The translations under genes and the position numbers were made by a program. From Argyresthia goedartella (taxonomy: Eukaryota > Arthropoda > Insecta > Lepidoptera > Argyresthiidae), in contig OX463822.1 in assembly GCA_949825045.1 (NCBI GenBank), positions 33,358,703 to 33,422,702 of the forward strand: DNA of 64,000 bases, given 5' to 3'. The notes beneath the pieces are model-generated. The model worked only from the letters and a program-made list of their open reading frames with translations, was not told where the DNA came from and made no database searches. This document shows positions 44,200 to 54,476 of this stretch, one piece after another. The first letter of the stretch is position 1; each line of letters begins with the position of its first letter.

Positions 44200-45195
44200 C
44201 TCTCCATACCACATACAAACTTCAGCATGCACCTGGTTACGCACATGGAGTGTGAAAGTAGCCGCACCAATAAATTTGTAAACAACATTTTGCTATGAAA
44301 AATCCAAACTATTCACTCCACACCATCCCTACCATTGTACGGTGGTACGGAACCCATGACCGTTTTTTTTAAAAAGCGCTCAAGTAATGTTGATAAAATT
44401 TATATAGGACCACGCGTCTGGCAGCTGGTCGACCCACGCTCCATTTACCTTGTTTCTACCACTACTGGTACTCCACCTACCATCACTTCGTTTAGCCAAG
44501 TGTCCTGCCCACATCCATTTGAGTCTAGTTACACGCTATCCGACATCTTGTTTGTACCTTAGGCCGCGCGCTCATCTATGTAACGTGACTGGCAAATAGT
44601 AACAAGATTTGCATGTCATCTCCTGTCATGCCTCGCCATTTCTATAGATTATTTGACAGATCACTCGTCACGTTACATAAATAGGCACTCGGCCTTAGTT
44701 TGTCGACGTATTTATTATTTGACTCGATTAAGGAGTGTAGTGCCTAGCAGAGAGCGCGCCATGGCTCTTTGTATTCACCTCATTCGTTGCACCATTATCT
44801 TTATCTTTTCTAATTGACCGAGCGAAGCGCCTCCGTTTCAGGATTGGGCAAAATGCTTTCGTATGTCAGGATGTGTGTCCGGCCGCATTTCTTGATTCTT
44901 GTGATTTTTTGTTAGTAGGGATAATTAATTATTTTTTTTTGTTGATTCAGTTTTTGTGAATTTTACAAATCGGCTGAGATATGGGGTTGAAACTTCTAAA
45001 ATAACAGCTTGATTGATAAATGAGGTGTTGTTGGATTTGTGGAGATCGTATGACACAGGACATATTTAATTTTAGTGAACGTAAAGGTTGTATATTAGAC
45101 GGCAAAATGTAGTTTACAAAGTTATTGGTGAGGCTTCTTTCATGATCCATGTACGTAACCAGGTGCATTCATAAGTTTGTACGTGGTATTGAAAG
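44200..45195. mobile_element. About 1 kb element with about 95-bp diverged inverted ends
   Basis: Left CATACCACATACAAACTTC, GCACCTGGTTACGCACATGG, ACCAATAAATTTGTAAACA. The reverse complement of 45102-45189 gives ATACCACGTACAAACTTA, GCACCTGGTTACGTACATGG, ACCAATAACTTTGTAAACT. Identity is about 80 percent. No transposase; the interior holds the small MITE below. Confidence 0.7.
44562..44694. mobile_element. Small MITE, TTA target duplication (PIF/Harbinger-like)
   Basis: Starts GGCCGCGCGCTCATCTATG, and its end reversed reads GGCCGAGTGCCTATTTATG; pairing continues through TAACGTGAC. TTA flanks both sides (44559-44561, 44695-44697). A TWA duplication and GG-starting ends are typical of PIF/Harbinger. 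Confidence 0.65.
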
Positions 45196-46120
45196 AAAAT
45201 GCATTCGGAATATTTGTATTCATAACAATTTCACTTGACCATCCGATAAACTTCAAGGGGCCGGACCAGGACCGGGTGTGAGGGGTGGGTGGAAAGTAAT
45301 TAAGAAAAAACGCAAATTTCCTTCGCTCGCGAGGTCTACATCTCAAAGAGCCACTAGTGATAAAAGTAGTAAGACAGAATTTACAACTACCCAACATTTG
45401 TCTGAAGCTCATATCCAACGCGTCTCCACGCTTGATTGAATTTGTTGATACATGCCTGACAGACGAGACCTATCTACAATTGGTTTAACATTTCCTATGT
45501 GTTTGATATTATACTAATAATAATACTCGTGGTGCTTTACTTTACAAAGTAGGATCGAAAACTTACATTTTGTCGTGAAACTTTATGCCACACCTTTTGT
45601 TATTGATCTAGAAACGTGATGGTTTCAAGCCTTGGCACTTTTGCCTGTTTATTAAACTTTTCCGTTAAATCTTGAGAGTTTCCGACGGCGGCAGTCAATA
45701 GCGCCGAAACCGCGATACCATTTCTATGAGGAGGCTTTCAAACAACTCGAGTCGAGACACTGAGGCCCGCAGCACAACGACAACTCAACGTCTGACGGTC
45801 ACTCAAATCTGTATAGTTCATAAAATCTGAGAAGTGATATGACAGATAACCTAAAACTTCATAAAATACACTTTTTATACACAAATACAGGGATATTACC
45901 AAAACAATCGGAAATAATCCAAATTCAAAAAATAATGTCAAAATCTTCCATATTTGCTGCATCCAATTCACAAATGTTTGAAGAGGGTATCGATACATTT
46001 GAATAATCGATGTTTTTAAGCAACTACTTAACTAACAGGCTAGACGAACACCCGTCGAGCACAATGTTATCTTTTTCATACTGTAATGTCTTCATTCCCA
46101 ACCTTCCGGTACATGCTGTC
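45196..46120. other. No recognised feature
   Basis: Frames of 86-92 codons on the minus strand show no domain pattern. Confidence 0.3.
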
Positions 46121-46124
46121 CGTT

Positions 46125-46345
46125 GTTTCCCAAAACACCCGTTTCCCAAAACACCCGTTCCCAAAACACCCGTTTCTCATATAATCCGTATGCCAAAAAA
46201 CCCGTTTCTCATTGCATCCGTATGCCATAAGGTTCGTTTCTTACGTCACCCCTATGATCAAAATATCCGTTTCTCATATAGGACCGTATGCTAAAACACC
46301 CGTTTCGCATTGCATCCGTATGCTAAAAGATTCGTTTCTCATGAC
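46125..46345 (+). repeat. Imperfect tandem repeat (about 30 bp) before the LINE
   Basis: CCCGTTTCTCATTGCATCCG followed by TATGCCAAAA recurs with variation about eight times. The first copies are shortened to CCCAAAACACCCGTTT. It lies about 140 bp upstream of the LINE ORF1 frame and may be part of the LINE 5' UTR. Confidence 0.7.
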
Positions 46346-46484
46346 ATTATAAAGAGGTTACACATACACCTTTATAGATGACGTAGCGATGGGAACGGAT
46401 CTTTTGGAAAAGGGATATCAAGCCAAACGTGTTGTTTGGGGTAAAAAACTGTAGTAACGGGATCAGCAGTTTCAGGATTAGGAG

Positions 46485-47527
46485 TTTCTGGGAATCAGAT
46501 ATCAAAACGCACTCCAATGTTATGCCAAAGAACAGAGTGAGTTAGTCAAACTCAGAGCTGCAACATCTGAGCTGCTACAACTACAACGCCAGAACGCGGA
46601 ATTGGTAGGCATTCTAATTGAGGACGAGGAGGATGAGACCAGCAAGGAGGATGACACCAGCAAGAAGGATGAGCCCACATCACAAACTCTGGTCTTGACC
46701 CCCCTCAACGTGAGTGTTGCAACGCCCACTGCTGTCCCGACCAAGAAACAGCGTCGCCGTCGTCGTCGAGGAGGCACCTCACAGCTCATCAGCGCGAGCG
46801 CCGCGCCGCTAAGTGACGCGCGTGTCGCGCTGCCTGCTGAGTCGTGTGTCATGCTGCACGCTGCCGCGAGGGCCGCGCCGCTCGCCGTTACACGCGTTGC
46901 ACCGCTCGCTACCGCGACTGCTGCGCCGCCCGCTGGCACGTGCATCGCACCGCACTCCAACACGAGTGTCCCGCCACTCACCTCAAATCGTGCTCCGAGA
47001 AGAACAATAGCAAACAAAAGAACTGTAGTTTATTCAGATAAGATAGGTGTAGATTTTGGTATGTTTTTGCATTATGGCCTTTTAAGCAACAAGTGACAAA
47101 TAATTGTTGTCCTAATAGTTCCTTTGAGGATATTATAAAAAAGATAGCTGTAGGGAATTTTGATGAAAATACTACCATTGTTATTATGGTAGGAAACCAC
47201 TCAAACATTAGTCGGAGTGCATTAGATACCGGTATAGAGGTACTACTCAATTTATATAATAAGACGAAGTGCAAGTTAATTCTATGTAACTTTCCTTATT
47301 GTTCTAATTTATCGGGGAAACAAAATAAAAGTGTACATAGAATGAACATGCATCTATTCAAAATAACGTGTCATCATAGTGATGCTATTTTATATTTCGA
47401 CATGAATAATTTTATTCATAACTTTACTTTGACTCAGGATACTATGTACCTGTCTCAAAAAACAAAAAAACGAGTAGCTACATTGTTAGCGTATAATATA
47501 TGCGACACAGTTGTAAATACTGATTAA
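46485..47527 (+). pseudogene. LINE ORF1: coiled coil, basic region, esterase-like region
   Basis: ORF1 proteins bind LINE RNA and help its reimport and integration. The frame opens around 46485 and shows heptad-like leucines (SELVKLRAATSELLQLQRQN), an acidic stretch (EDEEDETSKED), a basic KKQRRRRRRGG, and an alanine-rich low-complexity stretch. It shifts frame near 47093 into a region with NTTIVIMVGNHSN, LILCNFPYCS and NKSVHRMNMHL. That order resembles the SGNH/esterase-like domain known from ORF1 of some CR1/Jockey-type LINEs, but I cannot confirm catalytic residues. The stop at 47525-47527 is supplied by the BEL LTR. Across the insertion, from 55016, the same frame stays open for 18 codons to a TAG, the native ORF1 end. 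The long minus-strand frame at 46520-47017 is a shadow of the GC-rich stretch. Confidence 0.72.
47516..47520 (+). repeat. Target duplication AATAC, left of BEL element
   Basis: Identical to 55011-55015. Five bases is the usual length for BEL/Pao. Confidence 0.93.
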
Positions 47528-48054
47528 TTCCACGCCTCAACCGAACGGGCGTGGAATCTGGTAGGGTGGTTTTCACCAGGAGTATCACACGTGGTACTGA
47601 CCTTTGACGCCGTAGACCGGAATTCGAAAGCTCAATTCGAGGCAGGAATACGGGATAAGGAGCACAAGGGGTGGGGGGAGAGGAATCGAATCTTACTCTC
47701 GTCGTAGCCCGATGCTGTCGCCGTCGCTGCCGAACGCGACGAATTGGGGACCAAACCACTTCAAGCTTCACAACACGAAGCACTCACTCCGATGACGTGA
47801 ATCTACTTATTCCCGACGATTGTTCCGTGCTTATTATAATTAACACTCCGACCAGGCCCGACACCCGTGTTAGACAATTATTACTAATGAAATACAGCCA
47901 AGGCCCGAACGCCATGTGCCGACATTTTTTCCACGTCAAGCAAGTAACCTCTAACTCGTCATCTCGTTTCTATACAAGTGACAGCTGCTAGTTCCGTTTC
48001 CGTTCCGAGTCGCGCAACAAGAGGAGGTGCGTTCCGAAGCATAAATATTAAACA
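47521..48054 (-). repeat. BEL/Pao 3' LTR, 534 bp
   Basis: Plus strand TGATTAATTCCACGCC to AAATATTAAACA, with the canonical TG and CA ends. Open frames of 101-106 codons across it are not genes. Confidence 0.95.
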
Positions 48055-48085
48055 GTCACCCGCCCGGACAGGCCGGAACCTGTCC

Positions 48086-48397
48086 CTAATCAATAGGAAG
48101 GCGAGAAAGTGTTGCGACCGCTCTCTTGAGGACCGAGTCCCCCACCTTGACTTCTGCTGATCGAGGCGTGCCATCCCGACCCGTGTACAATTTGACGATG
48201 CGTCCTCGTCTCCATCTCAATGATGGCAGGTTCGCATCCTTAATCAGCACCAAATCACCGACTTGAGGGGGGCTCGTCCGGTCAGTCCACTTAAGGCGCT
48301 GCTGCAAGATGTGCAAGTACTCAAGGGACCACCGTTTCCAAAAATCTTGAGCCATCTGCTGCAACATCTGCCACCTAGTTAACCGACTTAAAATCAC
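48086..48397 (-). pseudogene. BEL integrase C-terminal region
   Basis: Contains FWKRWSLEYLHILQQRLKW, then VGDLVLIKDANLP and a WRRGRIVKLYTGRDG block. This is the DUF5641-type tail typical of BEL/Pao integrases, which helps bind DNA. It is in a different frame from the integrase core, so the protein is interrupted near 48390. It ends at the natural stop close to the 3' LTR. Confidence 0.85.
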
Positions 48398-49076
48398 CGA
48401 ATGGATATTCTGGCAGGGCGTTAAGGGGCTGACCTATCAGGAAGTGACCCGGCGTCAACGCTTCCAAATCATTTGGATCCGAACTGAGCGGGCACAACAG
48501 ACGCGAGTTCAGTGTCATTTCAATTTTACAGAACAGCGTCGCAAGCTCTTCAAAGCGTAGAGAGGTCTCACCGATGATCCTCGTCAGGTGCGACTTAGCC
48601 GATTTAACCGCAGCCTCAAAAATTCCTCCCCAATGAGGACATCCCGGCGGACTGAAAACCCATTCAATCCCTCGTCGGGAGCAAGCCGTACCAATGGCGT
48701 CCTGGTTACCGTTCAGGAATTGAGTGACCTCCTGCAAATATCGCCTGGCTCCGACAAAATTTGTGCCGTTGTCCGAACGGATTAATGTCGGGAGGCCCCT
48801 TCGTGAGACGAACCGATCCAGACATGCGATGAATGCCTCTGTAGTGAGGTCACTGACCACCTCCAAGTGGACTGCCTTCGTGGCCAAGCACACGAAGACG
48901 CACAGGTATGCCTTCACTAATCTGGCGTTCCGTAGCTGTGAAGACTTGACCATGAATGGTCCCGCGAAATCCGTTCCGACACCCGCAAAGGGCCGGATTT
49001 CGTTAACCCTATCCGAGGGCAAATCGCCCATCTGGGGCTGCATCGTAGCCGCCTTGGCCCGATAACCGGCAGGCAC
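48375..49076 (-). pseudogene. BEL integrase catalytic core
   Basis: Inserts the DNA copy into the chromosome. GTDFAGPF carries the first catalytic Asp, IRSDNGTNFVGA the second, and WGGIFEAAVKSAK the Glu: the DDE triad of retroviral-type integrases. HFLIGQPL follows. It starts in a frame shifted from the HHCC part near 49080. The catalytic residues themselves are intact. The plus-strand frames over it are shadows. Confidence 0.9.
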
Positions 49077-49417
49077 CGAAATACGACGCTACGCACTAAG
49101 CGTCTTCCCGATAGAATCCAGAACTCGCGCTGGAGAAACGCCATCAAGGCGTGGCATCCGATATGCCCATTCCGAATGTGTCGATCCTGTATCAACAGTT
49201 CGACCAACTTCCCTTTCCTAGGGAGTAACAACGGGTGGCGAGCCGCATAAGGCAGGTTGGCATTCCGCAGCCGACCTCCTACCCTCAGCAATCCTTGAGG
49301 GTCAATAAACGGGTTGAGCCGAGCCACAGCTCCCTTCAGTTGGACGCGTCCGCGTCTCAGAATGTCCAATTCGGACTTAAAGTGCACCGTCTGCACGTTC
49401 CGTACCAATGCGAACAA
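48917..49417 (-). pseudogene. BEL integrase N-terminal (HHCC) part
   Basis: Contains DPQGLLRVGGRLRNANLPY, HPLLLPRKGKLVELLI, and HIRNGHIGCHALMAFLQREF with the expected histidines, then VVFRCL with the first cysteine. The second cysteine cannot be placed because of the frame change near 49080. Translation downstream of that point in this frame is nonsense. This zinc-binding domain precedes the integrase core in all BEL elements. Confidence 0.85.
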
Positions 49418-49440
49418 CGCATGGTTCCGTTCCCGTGGTG

Positions 49441-50214
49441 TCAGGACCTGTGACCTTGCGCCTCAGAATTGCGACAATTCCGCGCAAATCGGAAGTTCCA
49501 GGCGGTCACATTGACCAGCTTGTCGAGCCAGCTGTACCGTTCCAGCAGGCTGAACTCCTCTTCCGGCTCTGGTTGCGTCGTACAGACACCGACTGTCAAG
49601 GCGCCGTTCGCCGAGGTAACGCGTGGACTCATTGGCCAATCCGATTCGGCTTGAGTCAACCATTTTGGACCCCACCACAAGGGATGTCCAACCAACTCCG
49701 GAGCGTGACACCCACGAGACGCACAGTCTGCTGGGTTCATTTCCCCTGGAACATGTCTCCAGATTAAGGGAACCTCCGAATTCAAAATCTGCGAAACCCG
49801 ATTCGCCACAAAAATCTCCAGCTTGTGAACTGAAGCCTTCAGCCAGCATAACGCGATCTGGCTGTCCGTCCAAGCGTAGATCGTATCTTCTAACGCTATT
49901 GACCCACGAAGAACCGTCATCGTGTGGTTGACCAGACGAGTCAGGAGAGCCGCTCCTGAAAGCTCTAATTTGGGAATGGTCAGGCGAGTGCGCAACGGCG
50001 CAACCTTGCTCTTGGCCATGACCAACCGCACATCAACCTCCCCCGAGGAGTCGACCGTACGCAGATACACCGCAGCTCCGTAGCCCTTCTCCGAGGCATC
50101 GCAAAACCCATGCAGGGTGGCGGTGTATCGTTTGGTGGGGACCAACCTCCGTGGCAGTGAAATCCGATTGATGCCAGGGAGGGTCGAAAAGAACGAGTCC
50201 CACTCTGAGCTCAA
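49441..50214 (-). pseudogene. BEL RNase H region
   Basis: Removes RNA from the RNA-DNA hybrid during copying. Motifs: GFCDASEKGYGAAVY (first Asp), IPKLELSGAALLTRLV (Glu), YAWTDSQIALCWL (second Asp), RHVPGEMNPADCASRG (last Asp). It is in the same frame as the RT, separated by one TAG at about 50245-50247 (LWSA, stop, LKWDDP), which looks like a point mutation or error. A frame change follows near 49430 before the integrase. Confidence 0.9.
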
Positions 50215-50244
50215 TGACCCGCCGATCGGGTCGTCCCATTTCAG

Positions 50245-51300
50245 CTAAGCAGACCACAATTGCTGCATAAAACACTTGAGCTGAAATGTTACCGGGGTGA
50301 TCCACCCGTTTGGATCAAATGTCCTAGCCACCGTTGATAGGACGTTCCGTTTCGTCCAGACCTTCGGGGAGTCCAACTCGACCCGATACGAAAACATGTC
50401 TGACACCGGCTGGTACTGGACGCCTAATACCGACAACATATTTGGATTTTCCAAATTTTCAAAAATGTGGGGATCCTGCTGGTAGTCATCCGGAAGACCA
50501 GACAGTAACTCTGGAGAGTTCGACATCCATTTCCGGAGCTCGTAACCTCCACCCCGTAAGAGCTCAACTAGTTCGTCCCGACGAGCAAGCGCCTCCTCTA
50601 CGGAATCTGCACCGGTACAGATATCGTCCACGTAGAGATCCTGCTCCAGGATTGCTGCTCCTCTAGGGAAATTTAACCGTTCTCGATCCGCTAACTCCCG
50701 CAGAGTGCGAATCGCCAAATAAGGACTAGACCGTAGCCCGTACGTGTTGGTGTTCAGCTCGTACACCCTGATGGGCTGATCTGGGCTCTCTCGCCACAGT
50801 ATCAGCTGATACCGTCTATCGTCAGGGTGAATGACCGTCTGCCTAAACATCATCCGGATGTCAGCTACAAACACAACATTGTGTCGACGGAACCGTGTGA
50901 TAACATCCGCGATGTCATGGTTCAACTTCGGCCCTGAATGCAAACACTGGTTCAGGTTCATGCCGTTAGATGTTGATGCCGATCCATCGAACACTACCCG
51001 TATTTTGCCCTCCGGGGTCCTCAAGACCGCGTGATGAGGCAGGAAGCAGTGGTCTTCACGCTTCCAGTCGATACCCGAAACCGACATGTGGCCGAGCGAC
51101 TCGTATTCCCGCATGAAGTCGACGTACTTCTGCCGGAAAATCCCGTCACGCTTCATGCGTCGTTCCATCGACAGAAGCCGCGTCTCGGCTGCATGGTGTG
51201 AACTGCCCAGCGGTGGGCGATCACTCCGGAATGGAAGACGTGTGAGAAGACCGAAGGCGACCAGTATTGTTCCGATAAAACTGTTCACACTCTTCTTCAA
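50245..51300 (-). pseudogene. BEL reverse transcriptase
   Basis: Copies the element RNA into DNA. LPHHAVLRTPEGKIRVVFDG, then SASTSNGMNLNQ, VFVADIRMMFRQ (first catalytic Asp), YGLRSSPYLA, and EQDLYVDDICTGAD (the YVDD box, both Asp present). WISNSPEL-type text (WMSNSPELL) and LGVQYQPVSD follow. RT of about 350 residues is normal. The N-terminal part lies in the protease frame, with a one-base shift near 51240-51260. The ATG at 51300 lies before the shift and is not native. Confidence 0.93.
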
Positions 51301-51907
51301 CCGGGTCCAACCGGCGGACCGTAGGTGGTTCCTCCACCTCCCAAAACTTCTGTAACACCTCCGAGAGTACAGAACCGAATAAGGGACTACGAGTCGCTAG
51401 GCGTGGGGCAGCCGGCATGACCGGACCCATTACCGCATGGCCCAGTCTGGTGTTGACCGAAACCAGACCAGTCGCCTGCAACACGTGGACACCTGGCACT
51501 AACAGGTATCCCAAGGCATCGACACCCAATAAAATGTCTACTGGGCCCGGAATATCGAACTCCGGGTCAGCCAGTGACAACCCAGCGACCAACTGTCGCA
51601 CCGAGGGCGACAACCGTACGTGAGGGTGTGAGCCCATCACATTAGGCATGACTAATGCCGTGACCGTCAGATTCACCGATGAATCCACCCGTGACGAGAG
51701 AGTAATCCGACATACTCCCTTAACGGAACCGACTTCCGTGTTCCCAATTCCCCGAATGGAATGTGGATACTCCCTTACCGAAATGCCCAACCGTCTTACA
51801 AGGTTGCACGAGACTAAGCACCCCTGGGCCCCCGAGTCCAATAGTGCTCGTGCCACACATGCTTTGCCGTCCGAACTCCACGCTATCACAGAGGCGGTGG
51901 GGAGCAT
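51221..51907 (-). pseudogene. BEL aspartic protease plus start of RT
   Basis: Cuts the Gag-Pol polyprotein. CVARALLDSGAQGCLVS carries the Asp-Ser-Gly active site and DILLGVDALGYLL the second hydrophobic-Gly motif. The C-terminal part has the RFWEVEEP-like linker (KFWEVEEPPTVR) and EEECEQFYRNNTG that precede RT in BEL elements. It is in the same frame as gag, separated only by TAG at 51953-51955 and 15 codons. The ATG at 51907 is therefore not needed as a start if readthrough or a mutation is involved. Confidence 0.9.
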
Positions 51908-51952
51908 GACCGTCTGTGGAGTGGCGGCACCCTGTAAGTGGGCTGCGTGTCC

Positions 51953-53767
51953 CTAGCGGGAACCTCCGCGGGATCCGAACCCGCTCAGACCTCCGTCGGC
52001 CTTGGAGTAACTCGGCTGCTGATATGCAACCGGCATATCAGACCGTATGTGCATCAAGGGGTCCCAACCCGCATAATAGGCCCCTCGCTGTCCCGGTATC
52101 CGACCATACCGGACGGTGTACGGTGTGCCCGGTGGCCACCGTGGATGGATGGGGGAGAGCGGATCCAACCTGGGGCGCTCTAGGAATGGGGGCGACATCC
52201 GACTGTTTGCCTCCCTGTTCGCCTCCCAGAGCGACGGGCAGGGTGGCGCAGAAGGTGGTGGGCTCCCAGCCTTCGCGCCACTCATAGGTGCCATCTGACA
52301 CCCGCCCGTAACACGCGGTGAGCCAGCGGCCCGAAGTCCTCGCTGACCGTGGACAGCGGCGACCGAACCCCGGCTATCCCGCATGTTAACCCCCGCGCTG
52401 CCCCCTTCCCCTCGGGGGGGGTCCCGTCCGCGGGTACCCCAGTCACCCCGTTGGTGACTCCCGTTGCCCGGAGGGGGACTGGGTCCGGCCCTGGTTGGGC
52501 CCTGTGGCCGACCAACCTGAGTCCGGCCCTGGTGACCGTCCGAAGGGCCTGACCGATTCAGGCACAACACGATGTGGTGCTTGCCACCACAGCACTCACA
52601 GGGGAACGCGCGCGAGCACTCGCTCAGCGTGTGCGGCCCCAAACAACCGAAACACAATCGTTGGCGGAAGACAATCTTCCTGCGGGCAGCCACCCCGAGC
52701 GCGTTAAAGTTGGCGCAACTGGTCACTTCATGACCGGCACTGTCGCAGTGCACACAGCCGTCACCCGACGGCGCGGCATTCAAAACGCCAAACTGCTTCG
52801 ACCGCCCACCCCCCCGTGGGGGCGGGGGGCGCGGACCCTCCCGCATCCGCGCGGGTTGGCGCTGCACACTGGCCTCCGTATCCAGTGTGTCACATCGCCT
52901 GCATTCACCCTCCAAAAAATCCGTCAATTGGACGAGCGTGGGCAGTTCCGAGCTACTGCCCCCATGCAGCTGTTCAAACCGACTTTGAACAGCTGCAGGC
53001 AACCGTGACAAAACCATATACAAAACAATATATGACCATTGGTCTACCGGAAGACCAAGGTTCTGAAGGGCCTTAGTGGCCACCAGCACAGGGTTGAGCA
53101 CCTGTGCTCGGATGTCAACATCCCGGGTTACTCTTGGGATGCTAAACAGCTTCCCCAGCTGCGCATCAACCAACCGCCGTTTGTGTTGGTAGCGGTCAAT
53201 CAATATGGACCGGGCTATCTCATAATTGCCCGCCGTGACCGTTAGGTGACCGACCAACTCCTTCGGTTCACCCCGCAGAGCCATCAATAGTTGGGCCAAC
53301 TTGTAGGCGTTGTCCAGGTCGTCCCGACCGTGGACCAAACTATCAAATAAATTAATGAATGCCGGCCACTCATCAATTGCCCCACTGAAAGCCGGAATCG
53401 CCAGGTGTGGCAGCCGTCCAACAACACCCTTCGGGGGTGGGTCTCCGTTACCCTCCCCGCGGTCATTCCGTCGCGACCGCTTAATTTTCTCCGCGCGACG
53501 CTCGATGTCGCCCAAGCATTCCATCGCTTGGTCAGCATCCGCGCAGAGCTGTTTCACTGCAGCCACCAAGGCTTCATCCGTAAGCCCGAGAGCTTCAGCC
53601 TCCGCAGCCAGCCGACACACCTTCCCGACGCGTGTCATTGCGTCCTCCACACGCTTGAGCAGGACATCGTCCATGTCAGGTCGCTCCACATACTTATGAG
53701 TATGGGCGAGCCATCTCATTTCCTCACGGACACCATGCCGCAGTACCGTCAAGGGCGAAGGTGCCAT
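51953..53767 (-). CDS. gag: BEL Gag, 604 codons
   Basis: Structural protein that forms the particle and binds element RNA. The N-terminal half has helical text and the hallmark LPHLAIPAFSGAIDEWPAFI (about residues 116-135), as in DUF1759-type BEL Gags, then YKLAQLLMALRGEPKELV. Three zinc knuckles follow near residues 336-400: CVHCDSAGHEVTSC, CFGCLGPHTLSEC and CECCGGKHHIVLC. The rest is proline- and glycine-rich and ends SRGGSR. The start at 53767 is the first ATG after a roughly 700-bp leader beyond the LTR. The frame is intact. The many overlapping plus-strand frames are shadows of its GC-rich codons. Confidence 0.93.
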   Translation of the reverse strand: MAPSPLTVLRHGVREEMRWLAHTHKYVERPDMDDVLLKRVEDAMTRVGKVCRLAAEAEALGLTDEALVAAVKQLCADADQAMECLGDIERRAEKIKRSRRNDRGEGNGDPPPKGVVGRLPHLAIPAFSGAIDEWPAFINLFDSLVHGRDDLDNAYKLAQLLMALRGEPKELVGHLTVTAGNYEIARSILIDRYQHKRRLVDAQLGKLFSIPRVTRDVDIRAQVLNPVLVATKALQNLGLPVDQWSYIVLYMVLSRLPAAVQSRFEQLHGGSSSELPTLVQLTDFLEGECRRCDTLDTEASVQRQPARMREGPRPPPPRGGGRSKQFGVLNAAPSGDGCVHCDSAGHEVTSCANFNALGVAARRKIVFRQRLCFGCLGPHTLSECSRAFPCECCGGKHHIVLCLNRSGPSDGHQGRTQVGRPQGPTRAGPSPPPGNGSHQRGDWGTRGRDPPRGEGGSAGVNMRDSRGSVAAVHGQRGLRAAGSPRVTGGCQMAPMSGAKAGSPPPSAPPCPSLWEANREANSRMSPPFLERPRLDPLSPIHPRWPPGTPYTVRYGRIPGQRGAYYAGWDPLMHIRSDMPVAYQQPSYSKADGGLSGFGSRGGSR

Positions 53768-54476
53768 GTTTACCGATTTAATAGATTCTGGTCTTATACT
53801 TCACTACCGAACTAAGTATAGCCAGAGACCAGCACTTGCCCGTCAGCGCTGGGCACAGAAATTAAAACTAAGTTGTCAAAACTAAGGCAACCACTAAGAC
53901 AATTAAATCCTAAAAAATATTTAATATGGTCGCCCTGTGGACATACACCTTATGACTATACACTCTAAATCAATTAGAGAATGCCACCATAAGGCACAAT
54001 AAAAAATAACACACAAAAATTTATTATAGCAAAAAGGCTATTTTTAATATAATGAAGGTAGCTGTGAACCTTCTAGAAGTGGCCCCTCCGATATGACCCA
54101 CACTTCTACTGAGGTCAGCAAAATCAGCTTAATACCCCTTAAATAGCCTGACCCTGCTCTGTAATCCGAAATAACACTGCAATGCTATGGAACCCGACTG
54201 CAATACTATAGTCCGACCGAATGACTGTTTCTTATGCACACCGAGTAGTTTCCGACTACAAATTTATAATAATTGTTAACTAAATCGTCAATTATACTTT
54301 CACTAACCGAAAATGAACTTTAATTGTGGTATACCGACCACAAGACTCACTCACAAACTGATTGCCGACCAATCTGAGATACCCTTTTCTCCCAACTACA
54401 ATGTGGCAAAAAAACAACCCTACAACCGTCCGTGAATCGATGATTTCCCACTAGGAAACCGCGCCTGCTACCAAAA

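Noticed and set aside
46520..47017. 165-codon minus-strand protein
   Set aside because: It mirrors the GC- and alanine-rich part of LINE ORF1 on the plus strand and has no domain pattern.
48588..49767. Plus-strand frames over BEL integrase and RNase H
   Set aside because: Antisense shadows; the minus strand holds all catalytic motifs.
51917..53815. Several plus-strand frames over BEL gag
   Set aside because: They arise opposite a GC-rich real gene; the minus strand has zinc knuckles and BEL Gag motifs.
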